64,000 nucleotides of DNA from Yinghuangia sp035454725 (GTDB lineage Bacteria; Actinomycetota; Actinomycetes; Streptomycetales; Streptomycetaceae): contig NZ_JBPKBI010000015.1 of the NCBI RefSeq assembly GCF_051388935.1, positions 62,001 to 126,000 on the forward strand. Direction: 5' to 3'. Positions 8,215 through 16,172 of this stretch are shown piece by piece. The notes under the pieces were generated by a model, which was not told the origin of the DNA, ran no database searches, and saw nothing but the letters and a program-made list of their open reading frames with translations. Made by a program: the position numbers and the translations under genes. Position 1 is the first letter of the stretch. The number at the start of each line of letters is the position of its first letter.

Positions 8215-8679
8215 ATGCGGGAAGTGGTCAAACGGACGGCCCGTGCGATTCTGCTCGACGACGAAGACCGGCTGATCCTGATCAAGCGTACGAAGCCCGG
8301 CCGCACGCCGTATTGGATCACCCCGGGCGGTGGTGTCGAACCCGGCGACACCACCGTTGCCGAAGGGCTGCGGCGCGAGGTCTTGGAGGAGCTGGGCGCC
8401 AAACTCGCCCGCAGCGTCCCGGCGTTCGTCGACACCGTGCCGGAGCCGGGCGGCGGCGTGAAGGTGCAGCATTTCTTCGCGTGCCGCCTGGAGTCGATCG
8501 ACCCGGCGTTGCGCCACGGCCCTGAGGTGGACGAGCCCAACGGCGCGTACGAGGTGGTCCGGGTGCCCTTCACCCCCGAAGGGCTCGCCACGGTGGATGT
8601 GGTGCCCGCGACGCTCGCGGCGTACCTGACCGCGAACGTCGAGGGGGTGCTGTCGCTGCTGGCCGGCGACCTCGCCTGA
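8215..8679 (+). CDS. Nudix hydrolase
   Basis: This 154-residue protein is a pyrophosphohydrolase of nucleoside-diphosphate derivatives. The Nudix signature is visible from GGGVEPGD to RREVLEELG (about residues 38-61), with one residue more than the minimal consensus between the acidic turn and the REV helix. The first strands (RTARAILLDDEDRLILIKRT) match the family. ATG 8215 behind GGGAGC is preferred. An upstream in-frame ATG at 8140 would put the inverted repeat inside the gene. The gene converges on the LysR gene, and its physiological substrate is not readable. Confidence 0.88.
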   Translation: MREVVKRTARAILLDDEDRLILIKRTKPGRTPYWITPGGGVEPGDTTVAEGLRREVLEELGAKLARSVPAFVDTVPEPGGGVKVQHFFACRLESIDPALRHGPEVDEPNGAYEVVRVPFTPEGLATVDVVPATLAAYLTANVEGVLSLLAGDLA

Positions 8680-8691
8680 CTGATTTCGCCT

Positions 8692-8713
8692 GGCCGGCCT
8701 CGCTTGGCCGGCC
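8692..8713. terminator. GC-rich hairpin between convergent Nudix and LysR genes
   Basis: Two copies of the self-complementary octamer GGCCGGCC (8692-8699 and 8706-8713) can pair with each other across a 6-nt loop. The position between two converging stops fits a bidirectional terminator. Confidence 0.5.
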
Positions 8714-8742
8714 CCGCGTTGCCGCCGTGCCCGGCGGCGCGG

Positions 8743-9639
8743 TCACCAGTCGGCGGCCTCGGCGACCAGTCTGGCGTGCAGCCGGGCGAGGTGCGGGCGG
8801 CTGAGCTCGCCGACGCGGACCGCGAGGAACAGCGTGGTCAGCGGCGGCACGTCGGGGTCGAGGAGCAGGACCACCGAACCGTCGGCGAGCGCTTCCGCGC
8901 ACAGGTAGCGCGGCAGCACCGCGATGCCCGCGCCCGCGCGGACGCAGTCGAGGACGGCCCGCAGGTCGGGTACGACGAGCCCTGCCGAAGTGGTCGGTTT
9001 GGCGTCGAACACGGCCGCCCAGTAGCGCTCGACGAGTGCCTGCTCTTCGCTGTCGCAGATGAGCGGCGCGCCTTCGAGGACCGTCGGGCCGCGCGTCGCT
9101 ATCCGTTCGCGGGGCAGCAGCTCGGCCCAGTGCGGCGCGCCGACCAGGACGTAGTCCTCGTCGGCCAACGCGGTCGCGGTGACGCCGCGACCGCGCGGAC
9201 GGACGTCGGAGACGACGATGTCGTGGCGTGCCGCGGCGAGGCCGCTCAGCAGTTCCTCGCTCGGGCCCAGGGTGACGCGCAGGCGCAGGCCGCGGCGTAC
9301 CAGGTCGGCCAGCGCGGGCAGGACGCGCCGCCCGGTGATCTCCGGAGGGCCGGCCAGGTGCACGGTGTGGTGCAGCGGGTCGGTGCCCAGCACGTCCCGC
9401 GCGGTTATCTCCTCCAGCGCGTCGAGGTGCGGGGCGAGTTTGGCGGCGAGCTCGTCGGCGACGGTGGTGGGGGTGACGCCGCGTGACAGCCGTTGGAAGA
9501 GCTGGCGGCCGACCTGCTTCTCCAGGCTTCGGATCTGTGCGGTGATCGCGGGCTGCGAGATGTCGAGCAGATGTGCGGCCCGGGTGAAGGATCCCGCCCG
9601 ATGGACCGCGAGAAAAGTGCGCAGCAGCGACAGATCCAC
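8743..9639 (-). CDS. LysR-family transcriptional regulator
   Basis: This is a 298-residue LysR regulator. The N-terminal HTH is classic (MDLSLLRTFLAVHRAGSFTR, then QPAITAQIRSLEKQ, residues 1-60), followed by two Rossmann-like effector-binding subdomains. Translation starts at GTG 9639 behind a run of G. The next gene upstream on the same strand is the trans-sulfuration enzyme, 239 bp away, so it is not a divergent target. The regulated gene and the effector are unknown. Confidence 0.92.
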   Translation of the reverse strand: MDLSLLRTFLAVHRAGSFTRAAHLLDISQPAITAQIRSLEKQVGRQLFQRLSRGVTPTTVADELAAKLAPHLDALEEITARDVLGTDPLHHTVHLAGPPEITGRRVLPALADLVRRGLRLRVTLGPSEELLSGLAAARHDIVVSDVRPRGRGVTATALADEDYVLVGAPHWAELLPRERIATRGPTVLEGAPLICDSEEQALVERYWAAVFDAKPTTSAGLVVPDLRAVLDCVRAGAGIAVLPRYLCAEALADGSVVLLLDPDVPPLTTLFLAVRVGELSRPHLARLHARLVAEAADW

Positions 9640-9878
9640 AGACCCCCCTTGCGTCGGACCCCGCGCTCCGACCCACCGTCCGACCCCACCCGCGCCACCG
9701 CGCGCAGCCTTGTCGCGCGCACGTGCCGGGAACGCTCCGCCCGGCCCTGCCTGGGCCCCGCGGCAGTGTCATCCTTGACCCGCGCGGGGTGGCGAACAAG
9801 TGGTTGTGAAACGGATCCTGCGGGATTGACCGGAAACCGCCGAGGGTTGACGTGATCTTGTAAGGCTCCGCTGGAGCG

Positions 9879-11000
9879 TCAGTGCGCGTCGTCGGTGAGT
9901 GCTGCGTCCAGGGCCTGTACGACGTCGGCGAGCAGGTCCTCGGGGTCCTCGCAGCCGACCGAGAAGCGGATGAAGCCGGGAGCGACGGCGTCCCCGGGCC
10001 AGCGCCCGCGTCGTTCGGCGATGCTGTGCGTGCCGCCGAAACTCGTCGCCTCCGCGACCAGGCGCAATGCGCGCAGGAAGCGGTCCGCGGTGGCCGCGTC
10101 GGGAAGGGTGAAGCCCACGACGCAGCCGTGGCGGCGCATCTGGCGGGCCGCCACAGGATAGGCGGGATCCTCGGGGAGGGCGGGGTGGCGGACGCCGGTC
10201 ACTTCCGCGCGGCTCTGCAACAGCCGGGCCACGGCGACGGCGTTCTCCGCCTGCCGCGCGAGGCGCAGGTGCAGCGTGGCGAGGGAGCGGTGGGCGAGCC
10301 AGGCCTCCATCGGGCCCGGGACGCCGCCGGTGAGGGTGCGCCACGCGCGGACGCGGTCGGCGACCGCCGGATCGGCGCATGCGACATACCCCAGCAGGAT
10401 GTCGCTGTGCCCGGTCAGTGCCTTGGTGCCGCTCGCCACCGACAAGTCGGCGCCGAGGGCGAGCGGGCGCTGCCCGAGCGGCGTGGCGAGGGTGTTGTCG
10501 ACCGCGACCAAGGCACCTTCGGCGTGTGCGAGCTCGGACAGGCGGGCGATGTCGCACACGTCCAGGCCCGGATTGGACGGCGTTTCCAGCCAGAGCAGGT
10601 TCGCCCCCGCGAGCACGTCGGCCTGGGCGTCGGCCGCAGTGGGGGCCCGGCGTACCGTGGCGCCGCGCGCGGCCAGGTGGTCGCCGAGGGTGCGGGTGGC
10701 CGGGTACCCGTCGGACGGCAGGACGACGGTGTCGCCGGGGGCGGTGAGGCCGAGCAGGACGGCGGAGATGGCGGCCATGCCGGAGGCGAACGTCACCACC
10801 TCGGCGGCGTCCTCCAGTTCCCCGAGCGCCCGTTCCAGGGCGACCCATGTCGGGTTGGCGAAGCGCCCGTATTGGAAGGGCCCGGAAGGCTCGCCGGACA
10901 AGTGGTACGTGCTCGCGAAGACCGGGCCCGCGGTGAAGGGCCCGCCGGGGCTGACCTCCGCACGTCCGGCATGGACCGCTCGTGTCCCGTCTGATGTCAC
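9879..11000 (-). CDS. Trans-sulfuration-family PLP enzyme (cystathionine gamma-lyase/synthase-like)
   Basis: This 373-residue cytoplasmic enzyme belongs to the Cys/Met metabolism PLP family. The PLP lysine is in SGTKALTGHSD (about residue 194). Other family motifs are YGRFANPTWVALE, the FASGMAAI phosphate-binding region (about 70) and LWLETPSNP before the aspartate of VAVDNT. The family makes or cleaves cystathionine or acts as a homocysteine/methionine lyase, and the motifs alone do not decide which. The gene is single, with parS about 100 bp upstream. A small hairpin (GCTCC/GGAGC) lies just after its stop. Confidence 0.88.
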   Translation of the reverse strand: MTSDGTRAVHAGRAEVSPGGPFTAGPVFASTYHLSGEPSGPFQYGRFANPTWVALERALGELEDAAEVVTFASGMAAISAVLLGLTAPGDTVVLPSDGYPATRTLGDHLAARGATVRRAPTAADAQADVLAGANLLWLETPSNPGLDVCDIARLSELAHAEGALVAVDNTLATPLGQRPLALGADLSVASGTKALTGHSDILLGYVACADPAVADRVRAWRTLTGGVPGPMEAWLAHRSLATLHLRLARQAENAVAVARLLQSRAEVTGVRHPALPEDPAYPVAARQMRRHGCVVGFTLPDAATADRFLRALRLVAEATSFGGTHSIAERRGRWPGDAVAPGFIRFSVGCEDPEDLLADVVQALDAALTDDAH

Positions 11001-11099
11001 TCGGCTGCTCGCTCGGTTCTCGCTGGGGTTTCTCGTTCGGGTCGCCTCCCGCCTGTTCGCCGGCGGGGTGGATGCGTGCTCGGTGACACGCGCCGCCCG

Positions 11100-11115
11100 T
11101 GTTTCACGTGAAACA
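11100..11115. other. parS: Perfect parS centromere site (ParB binding)
   Basis: TGTTTCACGTGAAACA matches the conserved bacterial parS palindrome at all 16 positions. ParB loads here, spreads and works with ParA and SMC to organise and segregate the origin region. In Streptomyces such sites cluster around oriC. It is intergenic, between the start of the trans-sulfuration gene and the stop of the holin-like gene. I found no second perfect copy in the window. Confidence 0.95.
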
Positions 11116-11129
11116 GCGACGGGCGACGC

Positions 11130-11504
11130 TCAGTCACGGTCCAGTATCAGCGTCAGGAACCAGCTCACCAGCGACACACAGAACGCACCGAGCAGAGCAG
11201 GGAAGAACCCGTCGACGTGGAAACCGAGATCGGCCTCGTCGGACACCCATGACGTCAGCCACAGCATGAGCGCGTTGATTACGAACGTGATCAGACCCAG
11301 CGTCAGGATGAACAAGGGCAAGGCGAACAGCTTGACGAGCGGCTTGATGAACACGTTGATCGCACCGAATATCAGCGCGACCAGCACGACCGTGACGGCC
11401 TTGTCGCCGTTCGAGTCACCGGTGATGTTCACGCCGTCGACGACCGCGGCGGTGATGGCGATGGCCGCCGCGTTCGCGAGCAGCTTGATGAGAAGGCTCT
11501 TCAT
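11130..11504 (-). CDS. Phage-holin-family (DUF360-type) four-helix membrane protein
   Basis: This is a 124-residue, very hydrophobic protein with four predicted membrane helices (about residues 5-25, 38-55, 62-88 and 100-120) separated by short loops. The segment AINVFIKPLVKLFALPLFI is characteristic of the family named mycobacteriophage D29 4TM/holin-like (PF04020). The true function in chromosomes is unknown and lysis is not implied. ATG 11504 and GTG 11510 are both possible starts, and neither has a strong ribosome binding site. Confidence 0.85.
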   Translation of the reverse strand: MKSLLIKLLANAAAIAITAAVVDGVNITGDSNGDKAVTVVLVALIFGAINVFIKPLVKLFALPLFILTLGLITFVINALMLWLTSWVSDEADLGFHVDGFFPALLGAFCVSLVSWFLTLILDRD

Positions 11505-11631
11505 AGACACATCGTTTCAGGTGCGGACGCCTGCCGGGAGGCGCCCGCTGAAGCGTGGCCGCGCGGTGACGTATCTTCGTGTGCGCATCGGGCCGGGAGG
11601 GACCGGGCGGGCTCAAGAGGAGTGGCACAGC

Positions 11632-11949
11632 GTGAAGGCGTTCCGACTCGACGACCTGGACGGCGAACGCGCCCGCGAACGCGGCGCCTATTTGCGTTTC
11701 CTGAACGAGCGTCACTTCTCGATGGGCCTGTACGCGCTCGAACCCGGGGAACTCGACACCCAGAAGCCCCACGGGCAGGACGAGGTCTACGTCGTCATCA
11801 GCGGGCGGGCCAGTCTCACCGTCGGTGAGGAGGTGACCGACATCGCGCGCGGCAGCGTCGTCTTCGTACCCGCACACGTCGAGCACCGCTTCCACCGCAT
11901 CACCGAGCCCCTGCGCGTCCTGGTGTTCTTCTCCCCGCCCGAGGCCTGA
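11632..11949 (+). CDS. Small cupin-domain protein
   Basis: This 105-residue single-domain cupin carries cupin motif 1 in KPHGQDEVYVVISGRASLTV (the His and Glu ligands are present) and motif 2 near VFVPAHVEHRFHRITEP, whose His residues complete a likely metal site. Members range from isomerases to dioxygenases and sugar-binding proteins, so the role is open. It starts at GTG 11632 behind AAGAGGAG. It is read in the same direction as tenA, 86 bp upstream of it. Confidence 0.88.
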   Translation: MKAFRLDDLDGERARERGAYLRFLNERHFSMGLYALEPGELDTQKPHGQDEVYVVISGRASLTVGEEVTDIARGSVVFVPAHVEHRFHRITEPLRVLVFFSPPEA

Positions 11950-12035
11950 CACCGGAGCGTCGGCGGGGTGGTACCGGGGCTTGGCTAAGGTGACCCCGGT
12001 GGTGACGGCGGAACGAGGCGGGGAAGGGACGGCAC

Positions 12036-12698
12036 GTGGCGTTCAGCGATGAACTGTGGTCCAAGATCGAGGGCATCTACGCCGACATCCTGGCCCACCC
12101 GTTCGTGCTCGGCCTCACCGACGGCTCGCTGCCGGCCGAGGCGTTCCGGCACTACGTCGTGCAGGACTCGCACTACCTGCGCGACTACGCGCGGGCGCTC
12201 GCGGTCTGTGCCGCGAAGGCGCCGGACGAGAACGCGGTCCGGCAGTTCGCCGCCGACGCGGCCGGTGCGATCGCCGCCGAGCAGGCCATGCACGCGGACT
12301 TCCTGGCCGCGTACGGCAGTTCGGCCGAGCAGGCGGCCGGTGAGCCCGTGCTGCCCACCACGCGCGCCTACAGCAGCTACCTGCTGGCCACCACCTACGG
12401 CGGCTCCTTCGCCGAAGGGCTCGGCGCCGTGCTGCCGTGTTACTGGATCTACGCGCGCGTCGGCGAGGCCCTGCTGGAGAAGTCGTCGCCGGACCCGCTC
12501 TACGCCCGCTGGATCGCCACGTACGGCGACGAGGCCTTCCAGTCGACCGTGCGCGCGGTCCTGGACCTCACCGACCGCGTCGGCGCGGACTTGTCACCGA
12601 CCGAACGCGCCAAGGTGACAGCGCACTTCGTCACCACGTCGCGGTACGAGTGGATGTTCTGGGACGCGGCCTGGCGCCGCGAGGCGTGGCCCGTCTGA
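12036..12698 (+). CDS. tenA: TenA-family thiaminase II
   Basis: This 220-residue all-alpha protein hydrolyses aminopyrimidine products of thiamin damage to the HMP salvage intermediate, or thiamin itself. Diagnostic segments are FRHYVVQDSHYLRDYARALA (about residues 39-58), the catalytic Cys in LPCYWIYARVG (about 135) and the acidic residue in TSRYEWMFWDAAW near the C-terminus. Length is normal. It starts at GTG 12036, about 9 nt after AAGGGA. No other thiamin genes are adjacent, which fits salvage rather than a biosynthetic operon. Confidence 0.92.
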   Translation: MAFSDELWSKIEGIYADILAHPFVLGLTDGSLPAEAFRHYVVQDSHYLRDYARALAVCAAKAPDENAVRQFAADAAGAIAAEQAMHADFLAAYGSSAEQAAGEPVLPTTRAYSSYLLATTYGGSFAEGLGAVLPCYWIYARVGEALLEKSSPDPLYARWIATYGDEAFQSTVRAVLDLTDRVGADLSPTERAKVTAHFVTTSRYEWMFWDAAWRREAWPV

Positions 12699-12838
12699 GC
12701 AGCGCGCTCCGGAGCGCCCGTGCGCCGGACGCACTTCGGTGCGCCCCCTCGGGGAACCGCGGGGACGTGTGGCGTCGTCGGTTACGGGCAGATGGCAAAA
12801 CGTTCGTCAATCGTCCACGACAACGCTTGGGGGATGCC

Positions 12839-13030
12839 ATGGGTGCCGTACCCGCCTGGTTGCGCATCGGCGCACCGGTCGTCGTTCTCCTGGTCATCGC
12901 CGCGCTCCTGGTGTGGATCATCGGGGCGTTCCTCGGCTTCATCGTCAAGCTGCTCGTCGGTGCGGCCTTCGTGATCGGCATCGCCGCCCTCGTGGCCGGC
13001 GCCAACGCGCGCGACAGGGTGCCCCGGTAA
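12839..13030 (+). CDS. Small hydrophobic membrane protein, 63 aa
   Basis: This is a 63-residue protein with two hydrophobic segments (residues 8-28 and 33-55), a Gly-Ala-rich turn and a basic tail (NARDRVPR). I do not recognise a named family, although short two-helix proteins of this kind are common in Streptomyces. The ATG is at 12839 with a weak GGGGGA upstream. Its stop codon lies inside the left arm of the large stem-loop that follows. Confidence 0.7.
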   Translation: MGAVPAWLRIGAPVVVLLVIAALLVWIIGAFLGFIVKLLVGAAFVIGIAALVAGANARDRVPR

Positions 13031-13083
13031 CGCGTACGAACTCCCTTGCCAAAGGGAGAAATCCGCAACTCGTACGCCGTTAC
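13027..13083 (+). other. Nested two-tier stem-loop after the small membrane protein
   Basis: The outer arms GTAACGCGTACGA (13027-13039) and TCGTACGCCGTTAC (13070-13083) pair over 13 bp with one bulged base. Inside sits a perfect 7-bp hairpin CTCCCTT-GCCA-AAGGGAG (13041-13058). The outer arm includes the stop codon of the upstream gene. There is no T-run. It may be an attenuating or terminating RNA, or a protein target. Confidence 0.65.
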
Positions 13084-13173
13084 GCGGATTCGATGGATCT
13101 CCCTTGCCGGACGGATCCCGTGTCCCGGCCGCCACGGTTCGTGTCACCGCGCCGCAGGCCCCACCCTTGGTGC

Positions 13174-14079
13174 ATGACAACGACCAGAAACGTCCTCCTC
13201 GCAGGCGCGAGCGGCGTCCTCGGACGCCATGTCACCGCCGCCCTGACCGGCGCCGGATACACCGTCGTCGGCCTCGGCCGAAGCCCCGGCGCCGACGTCA
13301 CCGCGGACCTGATGGACCGCGACCAACTCCTGCGCGCCGTCGACGGGTTGGAGGTCGACACGGTCGTCCACGCGGCCACCGCCCTGCGCCGCGCCCCGAT
13401 GCGCGACCGCGACATGTTCGCCACCGACGACCTGCGCGGCATCGCCACCGCCCACCTGGTCGAGGCCGCACGAGCGCTCGGCGCCCGGCGCGTCATCGCC
13501 GAGTCCATGGTCTTCGGCTACGGCTACGGCGACTTCGGCGACCGCGTCCTGACCGAGTCCGACGAGTTCGCCCCGCGCGGCAAGGGCGTCGTCGAGCGCC
13601 ACCTGTCCGCCCTGCGCGTCAAGGAGGAACTCATCCTGGGCGCCGCCGACTTCGAGGGCATCGCGCTGCGCTTCGGCCTCCTGTACGGCGAAGGCGGCAC
13701 CGACGCGGTCATCGACCTGCTGCGCTCCCGAAGGCTGCCCCTCGTCCACGACCACGGCCGCGTCCTGCCCTGGCTCAACCTCGCCGACGGGGGCGAGGCC
13801 GTGGCCCGCGCGGTGGAGGCCGGCGTACCGGGCCAGGCCTACAACATCGCCGACGACGCCCCGCTGGGCTTCGGCGCCTACCTCACGTCCGTCGCCGAGA
13901 CCTTCGACATCCCCAAGCCGGCGCCCATGCCCACCTGGATGCTCCGCCCGATGACCTACGCGCACCGCATGCTCACCACCAACATGCGAGTCTCCACCGC
14001 CAAGGCGAAAGCCGATCTGGGCTGGACCCCGCGCTACCCCACCGTCCAGGACGGCCTGGACGCGCTGGCGCTCGTGTAG
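13174..14079 (+). CDS. NAD-dependent epimerase/dehydratase-family protein (extended SDR)
   Basis: This is a 301-residue atypical or extended SDR. The dinucleotide-binding motif is VLLAGASGVLGRHV (about residues 6-19), with an acidic DVTADLMD stretch after beta-3 and VVHAATALR equivalent to the HxA motif. The C-terminal half (LRFGLLYGEGG, YNIADDAPLGF, KAKADLGWTPRY) matches NAD-epimerases. A clear YxxxK catalytic pair is not evident, so it may be a reductase or a non-sugar member. It starts at ATG 13174. The substrate is unknown. Confidence 0.85.
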   Translation: MTTTRNVLLAGASGVLGRHVTAALTGAGYTVVGLGRSPGADVTADLMDRDQLLRAVDGLEVDTVVHAATALRRAPMRDRDMFATDDLRGIATAHLVEAARALGARRVIAESMVFGYGYGDFGDRVLTESDEFAPRGKGVVERHLSALRVKEELILGAADFEGIALRFGLLYGEGGTDAVIDLLRSRRLPLVHDHGRVLPWLNLADGGEAVARAVEAGVPGQAYNIADDAPLGFGAYLTSVAETFDIPKPAPMPTWMLRPMTYAHRMLTTNMRVSTAKAKADLGWTPRYPTVQDGLDALALV

Positions 14080-14142
14080 CCGTACCGCCGAGCTTGTCCG
14101 GGGCGGACGAGGGCGCGGCACCGGCAGGCGGACACTGGGGGT

Positions 14143-15030
14143 GTGGATTTCGGTGTGGACGGCGGCGAGGTGGTGTCCGCTTCGCCCTTGGTCGAGGTGG
14201 TGGACGAGCGCTTCGCGTCGCGCGGGGTGCGGTTGTGGGTGAAGCGGGATGACCTGATCCACCCGGAGTTGCCCGGGAACAAGTACCGGAAGTTGAAGTA
14301 CAACCTCGTCGAGGCGGCGGCCGGGGAATATCGGACGCTGCTGACATTCGGCGGGGCTTATTCGAATCATCTTCGCGCGGTGGCTGCCGCGGGGGCGCTT
14401 TTCGGGTTCGCGACTGTCGGGGTGGTACGGGGGGACGAGCTTGCGTCGCGTCCGTTGAACGAGTCGTTGGCGTTCGCCCGGGAGCGGGGGATGCGATTCG
14501 TGTTTGTCGACCGGGCGACGTATCGGCGGCGTGCCGAGGCGGAGTTCGTCGACGAACTGCGGCGGGAACACGGCCGGTTTTTTCTGATACCGGAGGGAGG
14601 GAGCAACGCCAACGCCGTGCGGGGCTGCGCCGAGCTGCCGGCGGAGCTGGATGTGCCGTATGACGTCGTCGCGGTCGCGTGTGGGACGGGCGGGACGCTG
14701 GCGGGGATCGCGGCCGGGCTGCCGGAAGGCCGGGCGGCGTTGGGGTTCGCGGTGTTGAAGGGGGATTTTCTGGGGGACGAGGTGGCGCGGCTCCAGCGGC
14801 TTGCTTATGGGGAGGTACGCGGGGTTTGGCGCGTCGAGAATGCGTACCATTGCGGTGGCTATGCCCGGGTGACCGCTGAACTGCGGGAATTCACCGACGA
14901 CTTCGAGCGGCGGCACGGCATATCCGCGGATCGGATATACGTCGGCAAGATGCTGTACGGGCTCACCGCGATGGTCGAGGCAGGCGAATTCCGGCGCGGT
15001 ACCGGAATCGTCGCGGTCAAGACCGGCTGA
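14143..15030 (+). CDS. ACC deaminase/D-cysteine desulfhydrase-family PLP enzyme
   Basis: This 295-residue fold-type II PLP enzyme has the PLP lysine motif PGNKYRKLKYNL (about residues 44-55), FGGAYSNHLRAVAAA as in ACC deaminases and D-Cys desulfhydrases, and a glycine-rich phosphate cup in ACGTGGTLAG. It would open cyclopropane carboxylate or release sulfide from D-cysteine, and the motifs do not separate the two. It starts at GTG 14143. Codons in 14300-14850 use more A and T at third positions than neighbouring genes, a mild sign of transfer. It abuts the convergent cyclase gene with no gap. Confidence 0.87.
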   Translation: MDFGVDGGEVVSASPLVEVVDERFASRGVRLWVKRDDLIHPELPGNKYRKLKYNLVEAAAGEYRTLLTFGGAYSNHLRAVAAAGALFGFATVGVVRGDELASRPLNESLAFARERGMRFVFVDRATYRRRAEAEFVDELRREHGRFFLIPEGGSNANAVRGCAELPAELDVPYDVVAVACGTGGTLAGIAAGLPEGRAALGFAVLKGDFLGDEVARLQRLAYGEVRGVWRVENAYHCGGYARVTAELREFTDDFERRHGISADRIYVGKMLYGLTAMVEAGEFRRGTGIVAVKTG

Positions 15031-15840
15031 TCACGCCGGAATGATCGCGAGTGGCCGGACCGGGGCTCCGGTCGCGCCGACGATCGGCAGCGGGGCCAGG
15101 ATCAGGAGGCATTCGCCGCGCCCGCTGTCCAGGAGTTCGTGCAGGCGCATGGTTTCGACGATGTTGATGCCCGCGTCCACCAGCAGGATCCGGTGCACCG
15201 GGTACGTCGCCTGCCCGAGCCCCGGGCCCATGCGTTCGAAGGCGATCGTTTCGCCGCCGACCACGCGCACACGACGCGACGCGAGCCAGTGCGCGGCGTC
15301 GGGGCCCGGTCCGGGGACGCCGTCGCGGAGACCGGTGTACAGGTCGTACTGGTTCCACAGCCGCGACCATCCGGTGCCGATCAGGACGGCCTCGCCGGGG
15401 CGCACGTCGGATCCTGCGAGGCCTTCCGCGCGGGACAGGTCGTCGGCGGTGATCTCGTAGCCGGCCGGCAGCACGTCGACGCCGTACAGCCGGGGAACGT
15501 CGAGCACGACCGCGCGCCCGACGTAGGGGGTGAAGGTCTCGATGCCGAGGGCGGTCAGGCCCCGGGGGCCCTGGATGCCGGAGGCGGCGACGCCGCCGTG
15601 CACGAGGCCGTCGTGGGAGATGTGGCCGAGCGCGTCGACGTGGGTGCCGATGTGCCCGCTCGTGACGATCACCTCGCCGGCCGCCGAACCGCCGTCGCTG
15701 CGGACGTAGTCCCCGTGCCGGCGTTCGAGTACCAGCCGGAACGGCGGGTGGTTCGCCGACTGCGGCATGCCCGTGCGCATCGGTTGGGCGAGGTCGAGGA
15801 CGCGTGACTGGGCGAGCCGGTAACCGTCGATGTACGCCAT
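15031..15840 (-). CDS. Cyclase-family protein (kynurenine-formamidase-like metal hydrolase)
   Basis: This is a 269-residue member of the PF04199 cyclase/arylformamidase family. The metal-binding motif HIGTHVDALGH is at residues 63-73, and a second conserved segment VLIGTGWSRLW lies near 155. The family hydrolyses N-formylkynurenine, isatin or related amides with a divalent metal. No kynureninase or tryptophan dioxygenase gene is next to it, so the substrate is open. Its stop codon directly adjoins the stop of the convergent PLP enzyme gene. The ATG is at 15840. Confidence 0.88.
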   Translation of the reverse strand: MAYIDGYRLAQSRVLDLAQPMRTGMPQSANHPPFRLVLERRHGDYVRSDGGSAAGEVIVTSGHIGTHVDALGHISHDGLVHGGVAASGIQGPRGLTALGIETFTPYVGRAVVLDVPRLYGVDVLPAGYEITADDLSRAEGLAGSDVRPGEAVLIGTGWSRLWNQYDLYTGLRDGVPGPGPDAAHWLASRRVRVVGGETIAFERMGPGLGQATYPVHRILLVDAGINIVETMRLHELLDSGRGECLLILAPLPIVGATGAPVRPLAIIPA

Positions 15841-16172
15841 GCGTTCCTCCGCGTGTCAACGGCCGACCCCGGAACGAACCGGGACCGCTGCCCGGCGGTT
15901 GCGCCGTACCGGGGCGGTGTCGCCGAAGTTGTACACCATCCGCAGGGTGTTGTGGTGGATCCGGTGCGTGATCGGGACGTCGGCGACCGGTCCGTTACGC
16001 CGCCCGTACCGCGCCCGAATCCGTCGGGTTTTGTGGGTGTACGCCCATTGTTTCCGTGCCGGACGTGTTGCGGAAACGGGCGAAAAGGCGGAACCGAGGA
16101 GCCGCGACGACGGGCGGCTAGGCTTCGGTGGCCACACCGAACGCACACGGACAGCCCAACCACGGAGGCCCG
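15841..16172. other. Divergent intergenic region with a probable -10 box for the DUF1838 gene
   Basis: This is a 332-bp region between the cyclase start and the DUF1838 start. TAGGCT at 16119-16124 is a good actinobacterial -10 for rightward transcription, which would start near 16131, downstream of the first possible GTG (16128). That supports the GTG at 16173 as the real start. No clear -35 or gene is visible in the rest. Confidence 0.5.

Noticed and set aside
13144..14916. 590-codon minus-strand frame
   Set aside because: It covers the NAD-epimerase and PLP enzyme genes in antisense; both of those have family motifs.
16128..16172. Earlier GTG start for the DUF1838 gene
   Set aside because: The likely transcription start (after TAGGCT at 16119) is downstream of it, and GTG 16173 has a proper GGAGG.
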